DNA from: Woeseiaceae bacterium
Lineage (GTDB): Bacteria; Pseudomonadota; Gammaproteobacteria; Steroidobacterales; Woeseiaceae
Length of the DNA stretch: 64,000 nt
Direction: 5' to 3'
Assembly: GCA_021773035.1 (NCBI GenBank)
Contig: JAJFKU010000063.1
Span: forward strand, 124,001 to 188,000
The notes under the pieces are model-generated. The model worked only from the letters and a program-made list of their open reading frames with translations, searched no databases and was not told where the DNA came from. Below are positions 24,360-34,270 of this stretch, in pieces; within the stretch, counting starts at the first letter, position 1, and the number at the start of each line of letters is the position of its first letter. Made by a program: the position numbers and the translations under genes.

Positions 24360-24392
24360 TTGACATGTGTAATCAGAATGTCTATTCTGTTT
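24360..24392 (+). promoter_or_regulatory. sigma70 promoter overlapped by TetR-type operator (site A)
   Basis: TTGACA (24360-24365) - 17 bp - TATTCT (24383-24388); dyad aatcagaatgtctattctgttt (24371-24392). Confidence 0.65.
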
Positions 24393-24395
24393 TGC

Positions 24396-24977
24396 ATGGT
24401 CAGAACACGCACATTCGATCCGGCAACCGCTCTGACGCAGGTCGTGGACCTGTTTTCGTCCAAGGGCTACTCGGAAACCTCAATGGAAGACATCGTCAAG
24501 GCGACCGGCGTGAGCCGTTATGGCCTTTACGGCACGTTTGGCACCAAACGCGAGTTGTTTGAACAGGCGCTGGATCGTTACGCGGACAGTATGGGCAAGC
24601 AGGCCTTTCTGCGTTTGCTGGAACCTGACGCGTCCCTCGATAACATTCGGGCGATATTCAAGGAGCGCGTGAGCGACATGTGCTGCGAGGAAGAGAGTAA
24701 GGGCTGTCTGTTTATCCATACAGCGATGGAACTGGCGCCCAAGGACGATGATCTGCGAGATGTTTTACAGCGCTTCATGCGACGCATGAGCAAGTTGTTC
24801 TCAGTCGGGCTGGAGTCCGCCAAAGCGAAGGGCGAAGTTCGCGCGGAGCTGGATGTGATCGCAGCCGGAGACCTTTTGACCAGCACGATGTTTGGCCTCG
24901 CCGTACTGGGCCGCAGTGGGTTCTCGCGCGAAGTCCTGGACGGCATTGTGGAGAACACGCTGAGGGCCATGCGCTAA
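24396..24977 (+). CDS. TetR/AcrR family transcriptional regulator
   Basis: ALTQVVDLFSSKGYSETSMEDIVKATGVSRYGLYGTFGTKRELFEQALDRY HTH. Confidence 0.92.
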   Translation: MVRTRTFDPATALTQVVDLFSSKGYSETSMEDIVKATGVSRYGLYGTFGTKRELFEQALDRYADSMGKQAFLRLLEPDASLDNIRAIFKERVSDMCCEEESKGCLFIHTAMELAPKDDDLRDVLQRFMRRMSKLFSVGLESAKAKGEVRAELDVIAAGDLLTSTMFGLAVLGRSGFSREVLDGIVENTLRAMR

Positions 24978-24993
24978 GACCTTTTTTTTGAGC

Positions 24994-25017
24994 AAATCAG
25001 AACGATCGTTCTGATTT
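24994..25017. promoter_or_regulatory. 24-bp perfect palindrome, candidate TetR operator (site B)
   Basis: aaatcagaacgatcgttctgattt, matches site A at aatcagaa......ttctg.tt. Confidence 0.65.
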
Positions 25018-25038
25018 TTACGTATAGGGAGTAGAACC

Positions 25039-25374
25039 ATGAAGATAAACAAGCAAGCAGTATTACTGGCCGTTGCGGGCCTGGTAGTTTCCTCCGGCGC
25101 GTCGGCGATGCCGGGTTTTTCCGATCCGGCACCGATGAGCAGTATTCAGGTCTGTGTCGCTGAGATCGGCGAGCGGGCGAACTACGACGGTGCGGTTCGT
25201 GTGCGCCACGATGTGAATTCGAAGGAGCGCCGCGTCAGTGGGCACAAGATCATGATCGACACGACAGTATTCGGTGCCGATGGCAATGAGGTCATTCGCG
25301 CGTACGCGACCGTGTGTGCCGTCTCGGATCAGTCGGAAACGAAGAAGTTCAGATTCCGGGAAAAGAGCATATAG
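25039..25374 (+). CDS. Small exported hypothetical protein
   Basis: MKINKQAVLLAVAGLVVSSGASAMPGF signal peptide; RBS-like ggagtag; directly downstream of tetR and palindrome. Confidence 0.7.
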   Translation: MKINKQAVLLAVAGLVVSSGASAMPGFSDPAPMSSIQVCVAEIGERANYDGAVRVRHDVNSKERRVSGHKIMIDTTVFGADGNEVIRAYATVCAVSDQSETKKFRFREKSI

Positions 25375-25401
25375 GGATGCGGCTGACAAAGCCGCTGGTT
25401 G

Positions 25402-26346
25402 TCACAGCGATAGCGTGACGACCAGCGGCAGGTGGTCGGAACCGATACTCTGTCCGACCTTCGCGTCCGTCACGGTAATGTCCGCCGACACCAGTGCGTG
25501 ATCGATAGGAATCATGGCGAACGGCAGGAATGTCGGCCACGTCGGCAGCACGCCGAAGCCCCTTCGCACGTTTTTCAAGCCGGTCTTTTGCTCCAGCTCT
25601 TGGTATCGCGTATCCCAGATGCTGGCATTGAAATCCCCCATCAGTACGACGCTGCCATCGATTTTCTGTATGGCTGCGGCGACGCTTTCCAACTGCTCGT
25701 TTCTGGATTCGTATAAGTACTCGCCCAGCGGAACCGTGGGATGAGTGCTGACTATCGTTACCGGCTTGTCGTCGACGGTTATCGTTGCAAAGATGGTCGG
25801 GTATCCGCGCGGCGGGAGATCGATATGCCGTATCGAGTCGAACGGTATTTTAGAGAACGCCGCAATCCCGAAATGGCCGAGGCGAGGTTCAGCATAGACA
25901 TAGGGATAATCAGCGAGCTGCTTCTTCGTGGCCAATACCCATTCGGCCGTAATTTCCTGCAGGATAAACACGTCCGGGTCTTCTGCGGCGATGAGTTCAT
26001 CGAGCCGCCAATAGTCTTCGTTGAGCGAATACACATTGGCATGCACAAGCTTCAGGTTTGCCGGACTGTTTGCCTTTTCGGCGGCCGGTAAATACCAGCC
26101 AACGATAAAGCTGCCGTTGAACACCGTTGTTAACAGCAGCGCTGCAGCTATGAGGGGCCGCTTCATAAAAGCGAATGACAACAGCAGCAGAGCAGAGACG
26201 ACGAAATACTGCAGTCGAAAGTGCGAGAATAATTCGATATTGCGGTGCGGGATGTCCAGGCCTGTTGCAACGGAAAATACAATCGTCAGAAATGCGCTGG
26301 CCTGCAGCAAGCCGGAAACACTTATCTTGCGGTTTTTTTTGCGCAT
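25402..26346 (-). CDS. Endonuclease/exonuclease/phosphatase family protein, membrane-anchored
   Basis: LKLVHANVYSLNEDYWRLDELIAAEDPDVFILQEIT; VLMGDFNASIWD; GSDHLPLVVTLSL. Confidence 0.9.
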   Translation of the reverse strand: MRKKNRKISVSGLLQASAFLTIVFSVATGLDIPHRNIELFSHFRLQYFVVSALLLLSFAFMKRPLIAAALLLTTVFNGSFIVGWYLPAAEKANSPANLKLVHANVYSLNEDYWRLDELIAAEDPDVFILQEITAEWVLATKKQLADYPYVYAEPRLGHFGIAAFSKIPFDSIRHIDLPPRGYPTIFATITVDDKPVTIVSTHPTVPLGEYLYESRNEQLESVAAAIQKIDGSVVLMGDFNASIWDTRYQELEQKTGLKNVRRGFGVLPTWPTFLPFAMIPIDHALVSADITVTDAKVGQSIGSDHLPLVVTLSL

Positions 26347-27062
26347 GCCGGGCAGCCCTCGCGTTTTTGGAGTTTTACGGAACGAAAATCTGCCGCAGCG
26401 GCATCGTAAAGCCGCAACACTGAGGTATCGGAATCCAGGCCGGCAAAGTACTTGAGTGCCTCGACGGCCATCAAAGTGCCGATCACGGCCGGAACCGGAG
26501 ACAGCACGCCATTGCCGGCGCAGCTATCCAGCGACTCGTCGGCCTCGGCGTACAGACAGCGATAACACGGCCCGGTGTCGAAATCCGGGCCGAAAACTGC
26601 CAGCTGACCCTCGAGTCGAATTGCCGCTCCGGAAATCAGCCGGCGGCCCGCCGAGACGCAGGCGTCGTTTAGTTGAAATCGGGTCGCGAAGTTGTCGCAG
26701 CCGTCCAGAACCAGCTGGGATGACTCAAGTGCTGCCGACAATGCCGCATCGTCAAGCCGTTGTTCGACCGCGTTGACGCTGATATTGGGGTTGAGTTCGC
26801 GGAGTCGCCGTGCGGCGACCTCAACTTTGGGTTTGCCGATATCGGCCGGTGTGTACAGCACCTGCCGCGCAAGGTTGGTTTCATCGACAGTGTCGAAGTC
26901 CACAATGGTCAGATGACCGATGCCGCTGCTGGCGAGATAGGTTGCCGCGGCACAACCGATACCGCCGGCACCGATAAGCAATACGGTGCCGGCGGCGATA
27001 CGTCGCTGACCTTCGCTGCCGACCTCGGTGAGAGCAAGATGTCGGGCATCGCGGTGCAGCAT
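26322..27062 (-). CDS. ThiF/MoeB/HesA family E1-like adenylyltransferase
   Basis: VLLIGAGGIGCAAATYLASSGIGHLTIVDFDTVDETNLARQVLY; CYRCLY / CPAC zinc cysteines. Confidence 0.9.
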   Translation of the reverse strand: MLHRDARHLALTEVGSEGQRRIAAGTVLLIGAGGIGCAAATYLASSGIGHLTIVDFDTVDETNLARQVLYTPADIGKPKVEVAARRLRELNPNISVNAVEQRLDDAALSAALESSQLVLDGCDNFATRFQLNDACVSAGRRLISGAAIRLEGQLAVFGPDFDTGPCYRCLYAEADESLDSCAGNGVLSPVPAVIGTLMAVEALKYFAGLDSDTSVLRLYDAAAADFRSVKLQKREGCPACAKKTAR

Positions 27063-27067
27063 ATCTT

Positions 27068-27553
27068 CTACTCGTCGATTGTGACTTCGGTAATCGTCAC
27101 GGGGTCGAGCGGCACATCCTGATGGCCGCCCCGATTGCCGGTTGGCAGAGCGCCAATCGCGTCAACCACATCCATACCTTCGCTGACCCGGCCAAATACA
27201 GCATAGCCGAAGTCCCGGCCGCCGTGATTGAGGAAGTCGTTGCTGGTCAGGTTGATGAAAAATTGCGAAGTCGCGCTGTCGACGACGCCGGTTCTCGCCA
27301 TGGCCAGTGTGCCGCGCTCGTTCGACTCGCCGTTGTCCGCCTCGTTCTTGATCGGGTCGCGGGTCGGTTTGGACTGCATGTCTTCGTCCATGCCACCGCA
27401 CTGAATCATGAAGTTCGGAATAACGCGGTGAAAGATTGTACCGTCGAAGTGCCCGTCCTGAACGTACAGGCGAAAATTCTCGCAGGAAATCGGCGCTTTC
27501 TCCTCGAACAGCTCAATGCCGATGTCGCCGTGATTTGTTTTGATCGTGATCAT
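27068..27553 (-). CDS. ppiB: Cyclophilin-type peptidyl-prolyl cis-trans isomerase
   Basis: [55 protein letters not shown]. Confidence 0.92.
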   Translation of the reverse strand: MITIKTNHGDIGIELFEEKAPISCENFRLYVQDGHFDGTIFHRVIPNFMIQCGGMDEDMQSKPTRDPIKNEADNGESNERGTLAMARTGVVDSATSQFFINLTSNDFLNHGGRDFGYAVFGRVSEGMDVVDAIGALPTGNRGGHQDVPLDPVTITEVTIDE

Positions 27554-27582
27554 GATGTCTCGCAAAGTTAATAGGTGCGCGC

Positions 27583-28419
27583 TTATGTACCATTCCGGTG
27601 AGCTACTGTCACGCGGGGTTTGCCCGCGAGGTCGTTATGGCAAGTGACATCGACCCAGCCGCTGGCCTTCAGGATATCGGCTACCTGTCTCTGTTGCTCG
27701 GCGCCATGCTCCAGCATGAGCCAGCCCTTCTCGCCGGCGATACGCGGACAATCTGCTGCCAGAACTCGAATATCGTCCAGACCGTCGGGGCCTGCGGTCA
27801 ATGCCTCAAGCGGTTCGAATGTCAGCTTGTCCAGTGCGTCGTCGTCTTCCCGGATGTAGGGTGGATTGGAAACGATGAGGTCGTACTTCCGGCCGTGGAT
27901 TTCCGCTGTCCAGTCGGCGCGGACGAACGTTATGTTGGCGAGACTCAGCTGTCGCGCGTTTTCTTTGGCAACCATCAATGTCACGTCGCTGTGGTCGCTG
28001 GCGGTTACAGCGCACAGCGGTCGCTCGCTCGCAATGGCAATGGCGATGGCGCCGCTGCCGGTGCCTAAATCCAGGACCTCGCTGGCCGCGTCTTTCGGAA
28101 TCTCGCCCAGCGCAAGCTCGACCAGAAGCTCCGTTTCAGCGCGCGGAATAAGCGTTGCCGGACTCACTTGCAGCGGTATCGACCAGAACTCCTGCGTTCC
28201 CGTGATATAGGCGATCGGCTCGCCTAGCGCCCGCCGCTGCAGCAGGGCTTCAAATCGCTCCAGACTCAGGCGGTCGAGTTCATCTTCCGGATGAGCGAAC
28301 AGGTAGCTGCGCGGCATGTCGATTGACAGACATAGCAGAATCTCGGCATCGAGCCGTGGCGATTCGCTGCTGGTCGACAGCCGTTCTACCGCGTCCGCGA
28401 TGGCAGCATCCAGTCTCAT
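27583..28419 (-). CDS. prmC: Release factor glutamine methyltransferase PrmC
   Basis: [37 protein letters not shown]. Start could be 28431. Confidence 0.94.
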   Translation of the reverse strand: MRLDAAIADAVERLSTSSESPRLDAEILLCLSIDMPRSYLFAHPEDELDRLSLERFEALLQRRALGEPIAYITGTQEFWSIPLQVSPATLIPRAETELLVELALGEIPKDAASEVLDLGTGSGAIAIAIASERPLCAVTASDHSDVTLMVAKENARQLSLANITFVRADWTAEIHGRKYDLIVSNPPYIREDDDALDKLTFEPLEALTAGPDGLDDIRVLAADCPRIAGEKGWLMLEHGAEQQRQVADILKASGWVDVTCHNDLAGKPRVTVAHRNGT

Positions 28420-28464
28420 GTCCGTGTACACTCGCCAAAAATTACCAATGTAACTGATGCGCCC

Positions 28465-29826
28465 ATGAACGTGTATTCCAACATTCTGGATATGGTCGGT
28501 AAAACGCCGATGCTCGAAGTCACCAACATCGACACCGGGCTCTGTCGTCTGTTCCTGAAGCTCGAGCTGATGAATCCCGGTGGCTCCATTAAGGACCGTA
28601 TCGGCATATCGATGATCGAACGAGCCGAGCAGCGCGGCGATATCAAGCCTGGCGATACTCTCGTCGAGGCGACAGCCGGCAATACCGGTCTTGGTCTCGC
28701 GCTGGTTGCCGCGCGCAAGGGCTATCGACTGGTATTGGTGCTACCCGACAAGATGAGTCAGGAGAAGATATTTAATCTGCGCGCCATGGGGGCAGAGGTT
28801 GTGCTGACTCGTTCGGATGTAGGTCGCGGGCACCCGGAGTACTACCAGGACCTCGGTAGGCGCATCGCCGACGAGCAGGGTGCCTATTTCATCAATCAAT
28901 TCGGCAACCCGGATAATCCGCTGGCGCACGAAACCACCACTGCGCCGGAGATCGTCGAGCAAATGGGCGGCGATCTCGATGCGATAGTGCTGGGTGTCGG
29001 TTCAAGCGGCACTGTAACCGGTATCGGCAGCTATCTCGCGGCACATGCACCCGATGTCGATCTGGTACTCGCCGATCCTGTGGGTTCAGTGCTGACCGAC
29101 TACATCAACAAAGGCGAACTCGGCGCAGGCGGGAGCTGGCTGGTCGAAGGTATCGGCGAGGACTTCATTCCCGATATCGCAAATTTCGACAAGGTAACGA
29201 AGGCGTATGCGATTAGCGACGCTGAATCGTTCGCGGCCGCACGCGAGCTGTTGCGTAAAGAGGGTGTGCTAGCCGGCTCGTCGTCCGGAACCTGCCTGGC
29301 CGCGGCGCTCAAGTTCTGTCGTGAGCAAACAGAGGCGAAAACTGTCGTCACGTTTGCCTGCGATACCGGCAACAAATATCTGTCGAAGCTATTCAACGAT
29401 TTCTGGATGGAGGATCAGGGCTTCATCGAGAGAGAGAAATTCGATGACCTCAGGGATCTCGTCGGTCGGCCGCACGGTGAGCGGGCTACGATTACCGTCG
29501 GGCCCGACGACATACTGACCACGGCGCACAATCGCCTGCGCAATGCCGGCTTCTCGCAGTTGCCGGTTATGAACGAAGGCGAACTGGTGGGGGTAGTGAC
29601 GGAAGACGCGATCATTCAGTTTGTGTACGGTAAACCGGAGCTGATGACGGCGCCCGTGCAGGACGCGATGGAGTCGGCGTTTATCAAGCTGGATCGCAGC
29701 GAGAGTCTCAACAACCTGGTTGCTATGCTGCGCGTGCAGCCGTACGCGGCCATCATGGACGGCGACGAATTCATGGGTCTGATTACACGCTCGGACGTTC
29801 TGAATTACCTGCGCCGCCAAATGTGA
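28465..29826 (+). CDS. cbs: Cystathionine beta-synthase with C-terminal CBS-domain pair
   Basis: PGGSIKDRIGISMIE, EATAGNTGLGLALVAA, VGSSGTVTG; C-terminal CBS repeats. Confidence 0.9.
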   Translation: MNVYSNILDMVGKTPMLEVTNIDTGLCRLFLKLELMNPGGSIKDRIGISMIERAEQRGDIKPGDTLVEATAGNTGLGLALVAARKGYRLVLVLPDKMSQEKIFNLRAMGAEVVLTRSDVGRGHPEYYQDLGRRIADEQGAYFINQFGNPDNPLAHETTTAPEIVEQMGGDLDAIVLGVGSSGTVTGIGSYLAAHAPDVDLVLADPVGSVLTDYINKGELGAGGSWLVEGIGEDFIPDIANFDKVTKAYAISDAESFAAARELLRKEGVLAGSSSGTCLAAALKFCREQTEAKTVVTFACDTGNKYLSKLFNDFWMEDQGFIEREKFDDLRDLVGRPHGERATITVGPDDILTTAHNRLRNAGFSQLPVMNEGELVGVVTEDAIIQFVYGKPELMTAPVQDAMESAFIKLDRSESLNNLVAMLRVQPYAAIMDGDEFMGLITRSDVLNYLRRQM

Positions 29827-29838
29827 GGTTAATCATCT

Positions 29839-30999
29839 ATGGCGGATAAGGACAGCAAGCGCGCGTTCGCAACGCGAACCATTCATGCGGGCCAGGTGCC
29901 CGATCCGACGACCGGTGCCATCATGCAGCCGATCTATGCGACATCGACCTATGTTCAGACCAGTCCCGGCGTGCACCAGGGCTACGAATACTCACGGACG
30001 CAGAACCCTACGCGCATGGCCTATGAGCGCTGCGTCGCCGATCTTGAGTCAGGTACACATGGATTCGCCTTCGCCTCCGGCATGGCGGCGACAGGAACAC
30101 TGCTCGAACTTATCGACAGCGGCAGCCATGTAGTTGCGATGGATGACTTGTACGGCGGCACCCGAAGACTGTTTGCCGATGTTCGGAAGCGTAGCTCGGG
30201 GCTGAAGTTCAGCTTTGTGGACATGACGGATCTCGATGCGCTGGAGTCCGCTTTTACAAGCGATACCAAGATGGTGTGGCTGGAAACACCAACGAATCCG
30301 CTGCTGAAGATCGTCGATCTCGAAGCGGTTGTCGCGATAGCGAAACAACACGATGCTGTCGTTGTTGTCGACAATACCTTCGCGACACCGGCACTGCAGC
30401 GGCCGTTGGAGTACGGTGCCGATATTGTCATGCACTCGGCTACCAAGTTCATTAACGGCCATTCCGACATGGTGGGTGGCATTGCAGTAACGGCGAACGA
30501 CGAACTGGCGGAGCGAATCGGCTATCTGCAAAATTCGATCGGAGCGGTGTCGGGACCGTTCGACAGTTTTCTGGCGCTGCGCGGTTTGAAAACACTCGAC
30601 GTTCGCATGCAGCGTCATTGCAGCAGTTCGATGGTGATCGCAGAGTGGCTGGAAAGCGATGCGCGCGTCGAGCGCGTTTTGTATCCGGGGTTGTCGTCAC
30701 ATCCGCAGCACGAACTCGCCGTCAAACAGATGGACGGCTTTGGCGGCATCGTGACGTTCTTTGTAAAGGGCGATGTCGAAAATGCGCGCAACTTTCTCGA
30801 ACGTTGCGAGATTTTTGCGTTGGCAGAAAGTCTCGGCGGTGTAGAAAGCCTGGTGAATCATCCCGCGATCATGACGCATGCGAGCGTACCCGAGGATGTG
30901 CGTGCAGAGCTCGGTATCAGCGACCAGCTGATTCGCCTGTCGGTCGGTATTGAATCGCTGGACGACCTGATAGCCGACATCGATCAGGCGCTGGGCTGA
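29839..30999 (+). CDS. Cys/Met-metabolism PLP enzyme (cystathionine gamma-lyase/synthase)
   Basis: [45 protein letters not shown] lysine motif. Confidence 0.92.
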   Translation: MADKDSKRAFATRTIHAGQVPDPTTGAIMQPIYATSTYVQTSPGVHQGYEYSRTQNPTRMAYERCVADLESGTHGFAFASGMAATGTLLELIDSGSHVVAMDDLYGGTRRLFADVRKRSSGLKFSFVDMTDLDALESAFTSDTKMVWLETPTNPLLKIVDLEAVVAIAKQHDAVVVVDNTFATPALQRPLEYGADIVMHSATKFINGHSDMVGGIAVTANDELAERIGYLQNSIGAVSGPFDSFLALRGLKTLDVRMQRHCSSSMVIAEWLESDARVERVLYPGLSSHPQHELAVKQMDGFGGIVTFFVKGDVENARNFLERCEIFALAESLGGVESLVNHPAIMTHASVPEDVRAELGISDQLIRLSVGIESLDDLIADIDQALG

Positions 31000-31084
31000 C
31001 CTGAAGGGCCGCGGCCTCCGTAACGCTCGCCCAAAGGTGTAAACTGGGGGAGTAGGCGGGGAACAACAGCCACGGAGCCTGGAA

Positions 31085-33169
31085 ATGGCCAGAATAACCA
31101 TTGCGGTCGTCTGCGGAGTACTGCTCGGAGCCATTCTCGCAACCGCTGTAAGCAGGTTGCCGCCGCTCGACAAGAGCCGATCGGATGCTGCGGATGACGT
31201 TGCCGAAGTACGGACTGCGACAAGAGATCAAGGGTTATCTCAAGAGGACAGTTCGCCTCAACACGCTGGCAGTATTGAGGCAGTCTTCGCCCTGCCGTCG
31301 GAGTTCGAGCGGGCAGCAGCGCTGTACGGGCTTGCCCGGCAGGCAGACGCATCCACGTTACACAACATGATCTACGAAACAAATGAGATTGCCGCGGAAG
31401 CGGAGCGTGCAAGCTCGCTCGGGGTGCTTTTTTCCCGATTGGCGGAGATTGAACCGCGCGCCGCGCTGGCACTTGCCAGGGACGGCGATTTTGCGGCGAT
31501 TAAGACCGTCGAACGTAGCGTTTGGCGTGCCTGGGCCCGTAAGGACCTTGACGGGGCTTTGTTCGAAGCGAAAACACAGACGTCTCTTACACACCAGAAA
31601 TCCGCCGCGCAAAGTCTGTATGCGGCTTTCGGTTACATGGAAAACGACACTACGCGGCGCATTGAAAGCGAACTGGGAATAGCACCGGATCGCTCGACGC
31701 GCGGTCGTTATCTCTACCAGCTTGCCGATCGCTCCCCGGCCGTTGCGATCGATTTCATCAATGCTCTCGACGATGACGACGAACGCAGCGAGTATGTTTC
31801 CTGGCTCGCGTATTACGTCTCATTGAGTGACCCCAATGAGGCACTTCAGTATGCCGATCAGTTTACGGCCGTTCGGGACGGCGAGTACTACCGCAGAGTA
31901 ATCAACCAGCTTATTGCACGCGAAAACCCTCATGCCGTGATCGAACGCCTGTTGGCCAGCGGTAACCCGGTACGTACGGGTGGCGAGTTTCACAGTGCCG
32001 TTAGTGCTCTCGCCAAGAAGGACCTCGACGCAGCGATGCGATATTTTGAGGAGGTGCAATCGACCGTTATGCGACGCAGCCTGAGTTCTGCGATTGTCGC
32101 GGAAATGGCAAAGACCGATCCGCTTGCCGCGCTGGAATGGGCAGTGGCAAACGACGACGGTCAACCAGGCGGCCTGCGCATGGAAGCGCTTGTGCGGATT
32201 GCGAGTGTGGATCCGCAGCTGGCGTTGACCGAGGCGCTGAAGACCCCCGGCCTGCAGCAACGATCGAACGCAGTTGGAAGTGTTATGCAGCAGATTGCAC
32301 GTCGAAACCCGGTCGATGCGGTTGCGCTTCTGGAACAGATTGAGGACCCGGGCGAGAAACTCGACGCGAGTCAGCAACTGCTTAACTCGTGGATCAACCA
32401 GGATGCGGAGGCAGCTCTTGAATGGATACTGACCCTGGACGGAGAAGGCAGCGATCGTTTGCTCTCAATGGGCCTCTCGGTGCTGTCGCAGTACGACGTC
32501 GATGCGGCAATCAAGCTGCTGCCGAGGATGGGTGAGCAGAATCAGGCTGGCCTGCGCGCGCAGATTGCGCAGCAGCTGGCGACGACATACTCACCGGATC
32601 GGGCGCGACGGTTTATTCAGCAGTTCGAAGGCCAGCCCGGCTATGATCGCCTGCAGGCATCGTTGATCTCCGGCATTGCGCAGACCGACGTATTTGGAGC
32701 CAAGCAACTCGCCGACCAGTTGGCCACCGGCAGCGCGAGAGACAGTGCCTATCATCAGATAATCGTCCAGCGGGCGCAGACGCACCCGGTAGAAGCCGCC
32801 GGCTGGCTGAGTCGCATAGACAACGAGGCGATGCGCAGTGTCGCGACCGGACGGCTTGCGGCGTTGTGGTTCGAACACGACTCGGTGGCGGCCGCACGCT
32901 GGGTGAGCGGCCTCCCGGCCGGTGCCGGCAAAGACGATGCTATCCTGCAAATGTCGGCGCGGTGGCGGCATCCGACGCCGCAGCAACGAGAACTGATTGC
33001 CAGCATTGAGAATCGCGAAAAGCGGGGCCAGGCAAAAATCCGTCAGATATACAATCTGATGCGATCGAATCCCGCCGAGGCGCGAAGATTACTGGACGAT
33101 ACGGATATTTCCGCCGAACAACGCCACCAGGTCGAGACGATGATCAACCAGATTGGTAGGCGTTTTTGA
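31085..33169 (+). CDS. Membrane-anchored alpha-solenoid repeat protein of unknown function
   Basis: N-terminal TM (ITIAVVCGVLLGAILATAV) then repeating helical units with DP.AAL.WA / W..QDAEAALEWI / A..W.S.L patterns. Confidence 0.75.
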   Translation: MARITIAVVCGVLLGAILATAVSRLPPLDKSRSDAADDVAEVRTATRDQGLSQEDSSPQHAGSIEAVFALPSEFERAAALYGLARQADASTLHNMIYETNEIAAEAERASSLGVLFSRLAEIEPRAALALARDGDFAAIKTVERSVWRAWARKDLDGALFEAKTQTSLTHQKSAAQSLYAAFGYMENDTTRRIESELGIAPDRSTRGRYLYQLADRSPAVAIDFINALDDDDERSEYVSWLAYYVSLSDPNEALQYADQFTAVRDGEYYRRVINQLIARENPHAVIERLLASGNPVRTGGEFHSAVSALAKKDLDAAMRYFEEVQSTVMRRSLSSAIVAEMAKTDPLAALEWAVANDDGQPGGLRMEALVRIASVDPQLALTEALKTPGLQQRSNAVGSVMQQIARRNPVDAVALLEQIEDPGEKLDASQQLLNSWINQDAEAALEWILTLDGEGSDRLLSMGLSVLSQYDVDAAIKLLPRMGEQNQAGLRAQIAQQLATTYSPDRARRFIQQFEGQPGYDRLQASLISGIAQTDVFGAKQLADQLATGSARDSAYHQIIVQRAQTHPVEAAGWLSRIDNEAMRSVATGRLAALWFEHDSVAAARWVSGLPAGAGKDDAILQMSARWRHPTPQQRELIASIENREKRGQAKIRQIYNLMRSNPAEARRLLDDTDISAEQRHQVETMINQIGRRF

Positions 33170-33184
33170 CGTTTCGTCGCGGCG

Positions 33185-34267
33185 CTAGTCGCCGAGTGCA
33201 GCCAGCTGATCGGCCTGGTACTCGTTGATCAGCGGTTCGATGACCTGCTCAAGTCCACCCTCGACGATTTCATCGAGTTTGTAGAGCGTCAGGTTGATGC
33301 GATGGTCCGTAACCCGGCCCTGCGGATAGTTGTAGGTACGAATACGTTCACTGCGATCGCCCGACCCGACCAGCAAGCGGCGCTTCTCGGCGTGCTCGGC
33401 TTCCTGTTTCGCCACTTGCGTATCCAGCAGTCGGGCCTGTAGCAGCGACATCGCGCGCGCGCGATTCTTATGTTGCGAGCGCTCATCCTGACACTCGACA
33501 ACGATACCGGTCGGCAGGTGTGTCAGGCGCACGGCTGAGTCGGTTTTGTTGACGTGCTGGCCACCGGCGCCGGATGCGCGGTAGGTATCGACACGCAGCT
33601 CGGCCGGATTGATCTCGACTTCTTCGACTTCGTCGGGTTCCGGCAATACCGCCACCGTGCAGGCCGAGGTATGAATGCGGCCCTGCGACTCGGTGGCCGG
33701 CACACGCTGCACGCGGTGCGCACCGGATTCGAATTTCAACTTGGCGAAAATGCTGCTGCCGGTTACGCGAGTAATAATTTCCTTGTAACCGCCGTGCTCG
33801 CCTTCCCGCGCAGTGATTACCTCGATTGCCCAGCCATGCGCCTCAGCGTAGCGTGAATACATGCGAAACAGGTCACCCGCAAAGATCGCGGCTTCATCGC
33901 CGCCCGTCCCGGCGCGGATTTCGAGGTAGACGTTGGCTTCGTCGTGAGGGTCTGGCGGTATCAGCGATTTCTGCAGTTGCAGCAGCAACGTTTTGCTCGC
34001 TTCCGTCAGGCCAGTGAGTTCCTCCTGACCCATTTCCCGGACTTCGGCGTCGGCATCGTTCGCCATTTCCTCCGCCGCCGTAATATCCTGCGACAGATTT
34101 TGATAGTCGTTAAACAGTTTGACGACCGGCTCGACGCGCGAGTACTCCTTCGACAATTCCCGAAACTGGTTCTGATCGGCAATCACGTCGGGGTCTGCAA
34201 GCAATCCGGCGATCTCTTCGAAACGATCGCTGACTGACTCAAGTTTAAAGCGTATGGACTCTTTCAC
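33185..34267 (-). CDS. prfA: Peptide chain release factor 1
   Basis: [48 protein letters not shown]. Confidence 0.97.
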   Translation of the reverse strand: MKESIRFKLESVSDRFEEIAGLLADPDVIADQNQFRELSKEYSRVEPVVKLFNDYQNLSQDITAAEEMANDADAEVREMGQEELTGLTEASKTLLLQLQKSLIPPDPHDEANVYLEIRAGTGGDEAAIFAGDLFRMYSRYAEAHGWAIEVITAREGEHGGYKEIITRVTGSSIFAKLKFESGAHRVQRVPATESQGRIHTSACTVAVLPEPDEVEEVEINPAELRVDTYRASGAGGQHVNKTDSAVRLTHLPTGIVVECQDERSQHKNRARAMSLLQARLLDTQVAKQEAEHAEKRRLLVGSGDRSERIRTYNYPQGRVTDHRINLTLYKLDEIVEGGLEQVIEPLINEYQADQLAALGD

Positions 34268-34270
34268 GGC

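Noticed and set aside
24978-24990. T tract after tetR as a terminator
   Set aside because: No stable GC hairpin directly precedes it; the nearby palindrome lies downstream of the T tract and better fits an operator.
30049-30618. Minus-strand ORF 30049..30618
   Set aside because: Antisense shadow of the cystathionine gamma-lyase/synthase gene.
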